Shown in pieces: positions 29,386 to 37,732 of a stretch of 64,000 nt of DNA (positions are counted from its first letter, which is position 1; each line of letters begins with the position of its first letter). Source of the stretch: Vibrio maritimus. GTDB taxonomy: Bacteria; Pseudomonadota; Gammaproteobacteria; Enterobacterales; Vibrionaceae. The DNA is taken from positions 3,513,653 to 3,577,652 of the forward strand of contig NZ_CP090438.1 in assembly GCF_021441885.1 (NCBI RefSeq). Direction: 5' to 3'. The notes below the pieces were generated by a model, which was not told where the DNA came from, did no database searches, and saw only the letters and a list, made by a program, of their open reading frames with translations. Position numbers and translations under genes: made by a program.

Positions 29386-30909
29386 CTACACCGCTTGCGC
29401 AGTAAGCTGCTTGAGCAATCTGTCCATGGCGCGGTAGCCTAGCGCCTCTGCGATATGAGCTCTCTGGATGTTGGGCTCATTGGCAAGGTCAGCAATGGTT
29501 CGCGCCACCTTGATAATACGATGATACGCGCGTATCGATAGACCGAGTCGATGCAGAGCATTCTCCAGAAACTCGGCATCGGCTTTTTCTAATTGGCAGT
29601 AATGCTCAATTTCACGACTTTGCAACAGGGCATTGACCTTGCCACTTCGCGATAGCATGGTCTCTCTGGCAACCAACACACGCTGCTTAACCACTTGCGT
29701 GGTTTCTCCCCTATCGCCACCTTCCGCCAAGGTCCCTTTGGGCAGTGAAGGTATCTCGATAGACATATCAAACCTGTCCAGCAGAGGTCCGGATAATCGG
29801 CTCAGATAACGAAGAATGAGCTGGGGATTGGTTCTGGCTTGATTGCCTTCGTAGTAGCCTGTAGGGCTCGGGTTTAGTGCACCAACAAGCTGAAATCTCG
29901 CTGGAAAACGCGTTTTTCCTTGGGCGCGAGAAATGATGATCTCACCAGACTCTAGTGGCTCACGAAGTGAATCCAGCACTTTACGCTCAAACTCCGGCAT
30001 CTCGTCTAAGAAAAGCAGCCCGTTGTGCGCCAGAGAGATTTCTCCCGGTCTTGGAATAGATCCGCCACCAACCAGTGCGGCCATTGAACTGGAATGATGG
30101 GGCGCTCGAAAGGGTCTGGTTTTCCAGTTGCTCTCGTTGATCTCCTGCTGAGTTAACGAAGCGACAGAGGCGGTTTCCATCGCTTCTTCTTCACTCATCT
30201 CCGGCAGCAAGTCACACAGGCGAGAGGCAAGCATGGTCTTGCCGGTGCCCGGTGGTCCCAAGAACAATAGATTATGATTACCTGCCGCTGCGATCTCCAA
30301 GGCACGTTTACCCTGTTGCTGACCAATAATATCTTGAAGATCGCGCGTTTTAGCGGAAGATGGCGCTCGCGCTTCACTGGTCACTAAAGAAAGCGTCTGC
30401 TGCCCCATCAGATAGCTGCACACATCCAATAGTGAGGAGGCAGACTTGTGGTTCTCTTTGCCCACGAGCGCAGCTTGATCGCCATTGTCTTCTGGCACAA
30501 GCAAGCAGCGCTGCGCTTTGTTGGCGGCGAGCGCGGCAGGTAGCACACCTTTCACCGATCTAAGCTCCCCAGACAGAGCCAGTTCACCGACCAACTCATG
30601 TGCCAGCAGCTTATCGTGTGGCAGTTGGTCGGACGCGGCGAGTATTCCTAACGCTATTGGTAAATCAAACCGTCCTCCCTCTTTAGGCAGATCCGCAGGG
30701 GCGAGATTAACGGTAATTCTTTTAGCAGGAAATTCGAAGCGAGAGTTGATGATGGCACTGCGAACTCTGTCCTTGGATTCCTTTACGGTTGTCTCGGGAA
30801 GTCCTACCAGTGTAAAGCCTGGCATACCATTACTGATGTGCACTTCCACCGTCACCAAAGGTGCCTCCACACCAACGCTGGCACGGCTATAAATAATAGA
30901 TAATCCCAT
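29386..30909 (-). CDS. comM: Competence AAA+ ATPase ComM (YifB family)
   Basis: A 507-residue Mg-chelatase-like AAA+ protein. The N-terminal Lon-substrate-like ChlI domain spans about 1-170 (GLPETTVKESKDRVRSA). The AAA+ core has Walker A GPPGTGKT (218-225), Walker B LLFLDEMPEF and RPFRAPHHS. The C-terminal Mg_chelatase_C domain follows. ComM is a branch-migration helicase that helps integrate incoming DNA in Vibrio and Acinetobacter. It is divergent from the ilv operon and converges on the DUF2860 gene with no space between stops. Confidence 0.95.
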   Translation of the reverse strand: MGLSIIYSRASVGVEAPLVTVEVHISNGMPGFTLVGLPETTVKESKDRVRSAIINSRFEFPAKRITVNLAPADLPKEGGRFDLPIALGILAASDQLPHDKLLAHELVGELALSGELRSVKGVLPAALAANKAQRCLLVPEDNGDQAALVGKENHKSASSLLDVCSYLMGQQTLSLVTSEARAPSSAKTRDLQDIIGQQQGKRALEIAAAGNHNLLFLGPPGTGKTMLASRLCDLLPEMSEEEAMETASVASLTQQEINESNWKTRPFRAPHHSSSMAALVGGGSIPRPGEISLAHNGLLFLDEMPEFERKVLDSLREPLESGEIIISRAQGKTRFPARFQLVGALNPSPTGYYEGNQARTNPQLILRYLSRLSGPLLDRFDMSIEIPSLPKGTLAEGGDRGETTQVVKQRVLVARETMLSRSGKVNALLQSREIEHYCQLEKADAEFLENALHRLGLSIRAYHRIIKVARTIADLANEPNIQRAHIAEALGYRAMDRLLKQLTAQAV

Positions 30910-31032
30910 AGAATCCCTTTTTTATTCCGACTTCTCTTTGTTGGGCGGTTAAAAGTCAGATTTTTATATATACCCAATGTTATATCTCGACATTTAATGC
31001 TGAGTAAATGTGAAGAAAGTATGATTTTTTGC

Positions 31033-31060
31033 TTGTCAGCTAACAGAAATTTGTGATACC
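31033..31060 (+). promoter_or_regulatory. Possible ilvLGMEDA promoter
   Basis: -35-like TTGTCA (31033-31038) and a weak -10-like GATACC (31055-31060, spacer 16) preceded by TG. Its place, 55 bases before the leader peptide, fits the operon promoter, but the -10 is poor. Confidence 0.35.
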
Positions 31061-31115
31061 ACTAGGGACGCAAACAATTTCGTTAGACACAACGCAACGA
31101 TTAATAAACAAGATA

Positions 31116-31205
31116 ATGACTTTTAACGCACACTCTCACACTCTGATTAGCCTGATTATTGTGGTCCTGATTGGTACCGCACGGGGGCATGTGGGCGTTA
31201 AATAA
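31116..31205 (+). CDS. ilvL: ilv operon leader peptide
   Basis: A 29-residue leader peptide: ATG at 31116, TAA at 31203. Its core LISLIIVVLIG carries three Leu, four Ile and, with the tail, four Val codons. Ribosome stalling at these codons when branched-chain aminoacyl-tRNAs are scarce is the known attenuation mechanism. A terminator hairpin starts 16 bases after the stop. Confidence 0.92.
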   Translation: MTFNAHSHTLISLIIVVLIGTARGHVGVK

Positions 31206-31220
31206 CCACAAGATTTTAAA

Positions 31221-31253
31221 AACCCCCGCACTGAAAAGTCCGGGGGTTTTTTT
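31221..31253 (+). terminator. ilv operon attenuator terminator
   Basis: A GC-rich 7-bp stem ACCCCCG / CGGGGGT with a 12-base loop and seven Ts lies between ilvL and ilvG. It is the transcription attenuator controlled by ilvL translation. Confidence 0.93.
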
Positions 31254-31388
31254 ACAAACTCATATTAGTAATTTGATAGTGATCACTCATTGAAGGCCAA
31301 CTGGCTGAGATGACAGGAAGAATGGAGCACAACATGTGCAAGCGAACGACAAATCGTCACGATAAGCGTGGCACTCAAGGAGGCTATA

Positions 31389-33035
31389 ATGACAGGTGCT
31401 GAATTAGTTGTAGCCGCATTGAAGCAGCAAGGTATCGAGACCGTGTTTGGTTACCCAGGGGGAGCCATCATGCCAATCTACGATGCCTTGTATGACGGTG
31501 GTGTGGAACATATCCTTTGCCGACACGAACAAGGCGCTGCAATGGCTGCCATCGGAATGGCAAGAGCCACCAAAGATGTTGCTGTTTGCATGGCAACCTC
31601 AGGCCCTGGAGCCACCAACCTTGTCACCGGCCTTGCCGACGCTTTCCTTGATTCTATCCCTCTCGTTGCTATCACTGGCCAAGTTGCTAGTTCACATATC
31701 GGTACTGATGCCTTCCAAGAAATGGATGTGATCGGTATGTCTCTCTCGTGTACCAAACACAGCTACCTCGTGACTGATATCAACGAACTCGCTCCCACTC
31801 TAGCCGAAGCATTTGAAGTTGCTAAAACAGGCAGACCTGGTCCTGTCATCGTTGATATCGCCAAAGATGTCCAACTTGCTAATGCTCCGGTGGACGTGCT
31901 TCCTCCATTTACACCACCTGCAATCCCGGTTGCTGATGAGCAGCAGGTAAAACGCGCGCAGCAGTTGCTTGATGAAAGCTCTCGTCCGGTGCTGTATGTC
32001 GGTGGTGGTGTTCAGCTTGCCAATGCGACCGAGTCGGTTCGCGAATTCCTTCGCATCAACCCTATGCCAAGTGTCAGCACGCTAAAAGGTCTTGGTACGA
32101 TTGACCGCCACGACCCTCACTATCTAGGCATGCTTGGTATGCACGGCACCAAAGCCGCGAACTTGGTGGTGCAAGAGTGTGACCTACTGATTGTAGTCGG
32201 CGCGCGCTTTGATGACCGCGTGACCGGTAAGCTAGATACGTTTGCACCGCACGCGAAGGTGATTCACATCGATATCGATGCGGCAGAGTTCAATAAGCTG
32301 CGCGAGGCGCATGCGGCGCTACGTGGTGACATCAATGTGATCTTGCCTCAGCTTGAGCTATCAAAAGACATCAACGCATGGGCACATCACAGTGAGAGTC
32401 TTCGCAGCGGCTTCAAATGGCGCTACGACCACCCAGGCGATCTGATTTTTGCTCCGCTGCTGCTAAAACAGCTTTCGGACATGATGCCAGAAAACTCCAT
32501 CGTCTCTACCGACGTTGGTCAGCACCAGATGTGGGCTGCTCAGCACATTCAGCCAAGACTGCCTGAGAACTTTATTACCTCAGCGGGTCTCGGCACTATG
32601 GGCTTTGGTCTGCCTGCGGCGATGGGCGCGGCAGTTGGGCGTCCTGATGACCAATCAGTGCTGATTACCGGTGACGGCTCATTCATGATGAACGTTCAAG
32701 AGCTCGGCACGCTTAAGCGCCGTCAGATCCCAGTAAAAATTGTACTGTTAAATAACCAACGTCTTGGTATGGTAAGACAGTGGCAGTCACTGTTCTTCGA
32801 CGGCAGACATAGTGAAACGATTTTGGATGACAACCCAGATTTCGTCATGCTAGCTAAAGCCTTTGATATTCCTGGCAAGACCATCACGCGCAAAGAAGAA
32901 GTCGAGCCAGCACTGAAAGAGATGCTGGAGTCAAAGACCTCTTACATGCTGCACGTGCTGATCGATGAAGAAGAAAACGTATGGCCTTTGGTTCCACCAG
33001 GTGCCTCAAATAGTGACATGTTGGAGAATACCTAA
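31389..33035 (+). CDS. ilvG: Acetolactate synthase II large subunit
   Basis: A 548-residue thiamine-diphosphate enzyme that condenses pyruvate with pyruvate or 2-oxobutyrate. The catalytic glutamate is Glu47 in CRHEQGAAM, and the ThDP/Mg motif runs from GDGSFMMNVQEL to NN. The ATG at 31389 follows a perfect AAGGAGG. The frame is intact, unlike E. coli K-12 ilvG. Its stop overlaps the ilvM start by one base (TAATG). Confidence 0.97.
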   Translation: MTGAELVVAALKQQGIETVFGYPGGAIMPIYDALYDGGVEHILCRHEQGAAMAAIGMARATKDVAVCMATSGPGATNLVTGLADAFLDSIPLVAITGQVASSHIGTDAFQEMDVIGMSLSCTKHSYLVTDINELAPTLAEAFEVAKTGRPGPVIVDIAKDVQLANAPVDVLPPFTPPAIPVADEQQVKRAQQLLDESSRPVLYVGGGVQLANATESVREFLRINPMPSVSTLKGLGTIDRHDPHYLGMLGMHGTKAANLVVQECDLLIVVGARFDDRVTGKLDTFAPHAKVIHIDIDAAEFNKLREAHAALRGDINVILPQLELSKDINAWAHHSESLRSGFKWRYDHPGDLIFAPLLLKQLSDMMPENSIVSTDVGQHQMWAAQHIQPRLPENFITSAGLGTMGFGLPAAMGAAVGRPDDQSVLITGDGSFMMNVQELGTLKRRQIPVKIVLLNNQRLGMVRQWQSLFFDGRHSETILDDNPDFVMLAKAFDIPGKTITRKEEVEPALKEMLESKTSYMLHVLIDEEENVWPLVPPGASNSDMLENT

Positions 33036-33316
33036 TGGACAGATATCTACTAGACATCAAAGCCGATGACAAACCTGTCTTGCTTGAGCGCGTATTGCGC
33101 GTGATTCGCCACCGTGGCTTTATCATCAAACAAGTGGCCGCCACTCAAAACCATGAGAGTAAGATTGCCAGTGTTGAGATCATCGTAGACAGCGATCGCC
33201 CGATCACTACCTTGATCAACCAGATTGAAAAGCTTTGGGATATTCGTACCGTCGAGGTAACAGAGCTTAAACACAACGAACTGACCAATCACAACCTACA
33301 AGAACAAAGTGCATAA
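33035..33316 (+). CDS. ilvM: Acetolactate synthase II small subunit
   Basis: A 93-residue ACT-domain regulatory subunit of acetolactate synthase II. The ACT fold covers about 3-75 (RYLLDIKADDKPVLLERVLRV). Translation is probably coupled to ilvG through the one-base stop/start overlap, giving equal subunits. Confidence 0.94.
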   Translation: MDRYLLDIKADDKPVLLERVLRVIRHRGFIIKQVAATQNHESKIASVEIIVDSDRPITTLINQIEKLWDIRTVEVTELKHNELTNHNLQEQSA

Positions 33317-33330
33317 GGAAGGAATGCTAA

Positions 33331-34272
33331 ATGGCTAAAAGTACAGCAGATTTTATTTGGTTTAATGGTGAGATGGTTCCATGGGCAGAGGCGAATGTAC
33401 ACGTCTTAACCCACGCAATGCACTATGGCACATCGGTTTTTGAAGGGGTTCGCTGTTACAACACGCCAAAAGGGCCTGTGGTATTCCGTCACCCTGAGCA
33501 CGCTAAGCGTCTAAAAGATTCTGCAAAAATTTATCGCTTCCCAATTCCTTTTACCGAAGAAGAAATCATGGAGGCGACGCGCGAAACGCTACGTCAAAAC
33601 AAGCTAGAATCCGCGTATATCCGTCCTCTTGGTTTTGTTGGTAATGTTGGTCTCGGTGTTTGTCCACCAGAAGGTACGGTAATGGATCTTATCATCGCTG
33701 CTTTCCCATGGGGCTCTTACCTAGGTGAAGAAGCACTCGCAAACGGTGTAGATGCGATGATTTCTAGTTGGAATCGCGCAGCACCTAACACGATTCCAAC
33801 GGCGGCAAAAGCGGGTGGTAACTACCTATCGTCGCTCTTGGTTGGCGGTGAAGCCCGTCGTCATGGCTATGATGAAGGCATCGCGCTGAGCGTTGACGGT
33901 TACCTATCAGAAGGCGCAGGTGAAAACATTTTCGTGGTCAAAGATGGCGTGATTACGACGCCACCAGCCACCAGCGCTATCCTTCCTGGTATTACCCGTG
34001 ACTCTATCATGACGCTAGCAAAAGACATGGGCTATGAAGTGCGTGAAGCCAACATTGCTCGTGAAGCGCTATATCTTGCTGATGAAGTGTTCATGACAGG
34101 TACGGCGGCGGAAATCGTTCCAGTTCGTACTATCGATAAGATTGAAGTAGGCGAAGGCAAACGCGGCCCAATCACCAAAGTGATGCAAGATGCGTACTTC
34201 GGTTTATTCAACGGCACCACTGAAGATAAGTGGGGCTGGTTGGACTACGTCTACCCACAAGATAACCAGTAA
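33331..34272 (+). CDS. ilvE: Branched-chain amino acid aminotransferase
   Basis: A 313-residue fold-type IV PLP enzyme that makes valine, leucine and isoleucine from their 2-oxo acids. The PLP lysine is Lys160 in TIPTAAKAGGNY; EGVRCY (39-44) and the EGAGENIFVV glutamate region are conserved. It starts 14 bases after ilvM with AAGGAAGG as ribosome site. Part of ilvLGMEDA. Confidence 0.97.
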   Translation: MAKSTADFIWFNGEMVPWAEANVHVLTHAMHYGTSVFEGVRCYNTPKGPVVFRHPEHAKRLKDSAKIYRFPIPFTEEEIMEATRETLRQNKLESAYIRPLGFVGNVGLGVCPPEGTVMDLIIAAFPWGSYLGEEALANGVDAMISSWNRAAPNTIPTAAKAGGNYLSSLLVGGEARRHGYDEGIALSVDGYLSEGAGENIFVVKDGVITTPPATSAILPGITRDSIMTLAKDMGYEVREANIAREALYLADEVFMTGTAAEIVPVRTIDKIEVGEGKRGPITKVMQDAYFGLFNGTTEDKWGWLDYVYPQDNQ

Positions 34273-34301
34273 GCACCAAGTAAATTTAAGGAAGTATTAC
34301 A

Positions 34302-36143
34302 ATGCCAAAATATCGTTCTGCCACCACAACTCATGGTCGCAATATGGCTGGTGCGCGTGCTCTATGGCGCGCAACTGGCGTTAAAGAAGAAGACTTCGGT
34401 AAGCCTATCATTGCCGTTGTGAACTCGTTCACTCAGTTTGTTCCAGGTCACGTACACCTGAAAGACCTTGGTCAGCTCGTCGCTCGAGAGATCGAAGAAG
34501 CGGGCGGCATCGCGAAAGAATTCAACACCATCGCTGTGGATGACGGTATCGCGATGGGTCACGGCGGTATGCTGTACTCATTGCCATCACGTGAGCTTAT
34601 CGCTGACTCAGTAGAGTACATGGTGAATGCACACTGTGCGGATGCAATGGTCTGTATCTCAAACTGCGACAAGATCACCCCGGGAATGCTCATGGCTTCA
34701 ATGCGCCTTAACATCCCTGTGATCTTTGTGTCTGGCGGCCCAATGGAAGCAGGTAAAACTAAGCTTTCTGATCAGATCATCAAACTTGATCTGGTTGATG
34801 CGATGATCCAAGGCGCCGATCCAACGGTTTCTGATGAGCAAAGTGAGCAAGTAGAGCGCTCTGCATGTCCGACTTGTGGCTCTTGCTCTGGTATGTTTAC
34901 CGCTAACTCAATGAACTGTCTAACCGAAGCGCTGGGACTATCTCAGCCAGGTAACGGCTCTCTACTTGCCACTCACGCCGATCGCGAGGTGCTGTTTAAG
35001 AATGCAGGTAAACGCATTGTTGACCTCACTAAGCGCTACTACGAGCAAGATGATGCGTCAGCGCTGCCGCGTAATATCGCCAGCAAAGAAGCATTTGAGA
35101 ACGCAATGGCGTTAGATATTGCCATGGGCGGCTCAACCAACACGGTTCTTCACCTACTTGCCGCGGCGCAAGAGGGCGACGTCGACTTTGATATGGAAGA
35201 TATCGATCAGATGTCTCGCCGCGTGCCAAACCTTTGTAAGGTAGCGCCATCAACGCCTAAGTATCACATGGAAGACGTACACCGCGCGGGTGGTGTTATC
35301 GGTATCCTAGGTGAGCTTAACCGCGCAGGTCTATTGAACAACCAAACCAAAACGGTACTTGGTCTGACAATGGAAGAGCAGCTGTCTCAATACGACATCA
35401 TGCTGACGGATTCGGAAGAAGTGAAATCCTTCTACCGCGCAGGCCCTGCGGGCATTCGTACTACGCAAGCCTTCTCGCAAGATTGTCGCTGGGACACTCT
35501 TGATGACGACCGTGAAAATGGTTGTATCCGTACTAAAGAAAATGCGTACAGCCAAGACGGCGGTCTTGCGGTACTAAAAGGCAACATCGCACTGGACGGC
35601 TGTATCGTTAAGACAGCAGGCGTGGATGAGAGCATCCTTAAATTCCAAGGCCCTGCGGTGGTATTCGAAAGCCAAGAAGATGCGGTAGATGGCATCCTAG
35701 GCGGTAAAGTGAAAGCCGGTGATGTCGTGGTTATCCGCTACGAAGGTCCAAAAGGCGGTCCGGGCATGCAAGAGATGCTGTACCCAACGACTTACCTAAA
35801 ATCTATGGGTCTAGGCAAAGAGTGTGCACTACTGACTGACGGCCGCTTCTCTGGCGGTACATCGGGGCTTTCTATCGGTCACGCCTCTCCAGAAGCGGCT
35901 AATGGCGGTACCATTGGTTTGGTGAAAGATGGCGATATGGTCAATATCGATATTCCAAATCGAGAGATCACGCTTGTTGTTTCTGAAGACGAGCTAGCCG
36001 CTCGCCGCGCAGAGCAAGACAAGCTTGGCTGGAAACCTGCTGATCGTGAACGTACTGTTTCTCTAGCATTGAAAGCCTACGCCAATCTAGCCACCAGCGC
36101 CGACAAAGGCGCGGTACGTGATAAGTCCAAACTCGAGGGCTAA
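34302..36143 (+). CDS. ilvD: Dihydroxy-acid dehydratase
   Basis: A 613-residue iron-sulfur dehydratase giving the 2-oxo acid precursors of valine and isoleucine. Cluster cysteines lie in SNCDKITPGM (about 122) and PTCGSCSGMFTANSMNCL (about 195); DGRFSGGTSGLSIGH is the C-terminal active-site block. Full length. It sits between ilvE and ilvA, 2 bases before ilvA. Confidence 0.97.
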   Translation: MPKYRSATTTHGRNMAGARALWRATGVKEEDFGKPIIAVVNSFTQFVPGHVHLKDLGQLVAREIEEAGGIAKEFNTIAVDDGIAMGHGGMLYSLPSRELIADSVEYMVNAHCADAMVCISNCDKITPGMLMASMRLNIPVIFVSGGPMEAGKTKLSDQIIKLDLVDAMIQGADPTVSDEQSEQVERSACPTCGSCSGMFTANSMNCLTEALGLSQPGNGSLLATHADREVLFKNAGKRIVDLTKRYYEQDDASALPRNIASKEAFENAMALDIAMGGSTNTVLHLLAAAQEGDVDFDMEDIDQMSRRVPNLCKVAPSTPKYHMEDVHRAGGVIGILGELNRAGLLNNQTKTVLGLTMEEQLSQYDIMLTDSEEVKSFYRAGPAGIRTTQAFSQDCRWDTLDDDRENGCIRTKENAYSQDGGLAVLKGNIALDGCIVKTAGVDESILKFQGPAVVFESQEDAVDGILGGKVKAGDVVVIRYEGPKGGPGMQEMLYPTTYLKSMGLGKECALLTDGRFSGGTSGLSIGHASPEAANGGTIGLVKDGDMVNIDIPNREITLVVSEDELAARRAEQDKLGWKPADRERTVSLALKAYANLATSADKGAVRDKSKLEG

Positions 36144-36145
36144 TC

Positions 36146-37684
36146 ATGAGTGACGTAGATAATCATCCCGTATCTGGCGCAGATTATCTGCGTCAGGTTC
36201 TCAGAGCTCCTGTCTACGAAGTGGCGACCGTATCGCCACTTCAAGATATGCCAAGACTCGGCGCTCGCATCGGTAACCAAGTCCAAATCAAGCGTGAAGA
36301 CAGACAGCCTGTACACTCGTTCAAGCTTCGCGGCGCCTACAACATGGTGGCGAACCTTAGCGATGAACAAAAGCGTGCCGGTGTGATTGCCGCTTCAGCA
36401 GGTAACCACGCTCAAGGCATGGCGCTATCAGGCACCAAGCTCGGTATCAATACGACTATCGTGATGCCAAAAACCACACCAGACATCAAGGTAGAAGCGG
36501 TACGTGGCTTTGGTGGCAACGTGGTACTTCACGGCAGCAACTTTGATGAGGCGAAAGCCGAAGCCGAGCGTCTCTCAAAAGAACATGGCTATACCTTTGT
36601 TCCCCCTTTCGATCACCCTTTGGTGATTGCGGGACAGGGTACTATCGGTATGGAAATGCTGCAGCAAAATGGTCACCTTGATTACATCTTTGTCCCTGTA
36701 GGCGGCGGTGGTCTGGCGGCGGGTGTTGCCGTGCTGGTTAAGCAGCTTATGCCTGAAATCAAAGTGATTGCGGTTGAGCCTGAAGACTCTGCTTGTCTAA
36801 AAGCCGCATTAGATGCTGGTGAGCCAGTCGTCCTTGACCAAGTGAGCATGTTTGCTGATGGCGTAGCGGTGAAGATCATCGGTAACGAGACCTTTAGGCT
36901 TTGTCAGCAGTACATTGATGGTCACATTACCGTATCTAGCGATGAGATCTGTTCTGCAGTGAAAGATATCTTTGAAGACACCCGTGCTATTGCCGAGCCA
37001 TCTGGTGCCCTGGCGTTAGCAGGTCTTAAGAAGTTTGCTGAAAAACATCAGCTTAAAAACAAACAACTTGGTACTGTGCTTTCTGGTGCAAACACCAACT
37101 TCCACGGTCTTCGCTACGTCTCTGAGCGCTGTGAGCTGGGTGAGAAACGTGAGGGCTTACTCGCGGTCACTATCCCGGAGCGTCAAGGTGCTTTCTTTGA
37201 GTTCTGCAATATCATTGGTGGGCGTGCCGTTACTGAGTTTAACTACCGCTACAACGACGATGAGCTCGCAAACATCTTTGTTGGTGTGAGACTGGTTGGC
37301 GGCCAAGATGAGCTTGATGGCATTATTAGCGACCTTCGCACTGGTGGCTATCCAGTCGCTGATCTCTCTGATGATGAAATGGCGAAACTGCACATTCGCT
37401 ACATGATCGGCGGTAAACCATCAAAGCAGCTTAAAGAGCGTTTATACAGCTTTGAGTTCCCAGAGTACCCGGGTGCCCTGCTTAAGTTCTTGAGCACGTT
37501 AGGCACGCACTGGAACATCAGTCTGTTTAACTACCGTAACCATGGTGCCGATTATGGTCGTGTGTTGTGTGGGTTTGAGCTTGAAGATAGCGATCTTAGT
37601 GAGTTCTCAACTCACCTTCGAGAGCTTGGTTATCAGTGCAAAGATGAAACGGACAACCCGTCCTATAAGTTCTTCTTATCCTAA
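36146..37684 (+). CDS. ilvA: Biosynthetic threonine deaminase
   Basis: A 512-residue PLP enzyme that turns threonine into 2-oxobutyrate, the first step to isoleucine. The PLP lysine is Lys60 in HSFKLRGAYNM; the phosphate-binding loop is VGGGGLAAG. Two C-terminal ACT-like domains (about 330-512) bind isoleucine (inhibitor) and valine (activator) in the family. It ends the ilvLGMEDA operon. Confidence 0.97.
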   Translation: MSDVDNHPVSGADYLRQVLRAPVYEVATVSPLQDMPRLGARIGNQVQIKREDRQPVHSFKLRGAYNMVANLSDEQKRAGVIAASAGNHAQGMALSGTKLGINTTIVMPKTTPDIKVEAVRGFGGNVVLHGSNFDEAKAEAERLSKEHGYTFVPPFDHPLVIAGQGTIGMEMLQQNGHLDYIFVPVGGGGLAAGVAVLVKQLMPEIKVIAVEPEDSACLKAALDAGEPVVLDQVSMFADGVAVKIIGNETFRLCQQYIDGHITVSSDEICSAVKDIFEDTRAIAEPSGALALAGLKKFAEKHQLKNKQLGTVLSGANTNFHGLRYVSERCELGEKREGLLAVTIPERQGAFFEFCNIIGGRAVTEFNYRYNDDELANIFVGVRLVGGQDELDGIISDLRTGGYPVADLSDDEMAKLHIRYMIGGKPSKQLKERLYSFEFPEYPGALLKFLSTLGTHWNISLFNYRNHGADYGRVLCGFELEDSDLSEFSTHLRELGYQCKDETDNPSYKFFLS

Positions 37685-37688
37685 AATA

Positions 37689-37713
37689 AAACACCCCGTT
37701 ATGGGGTGTTTTT
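37689..37713. terminator. Terminator after ilvA
   Basis: Stem AACACCCC / GGGGTGTT with a 5-base loop (GTTAT) and T run; the A run on the left may also serve the converging diguanylate cyclase gene. Confidence 0.9.
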
Positions 37714-37732
37714 GTATCCGTTGCAATGAAGC

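Noticed and set aside
31389..33035. Possible frameshift in ilvG as in E. coli K-12
   Set aside because: The frame is continuous and all ThDP motifs are present.
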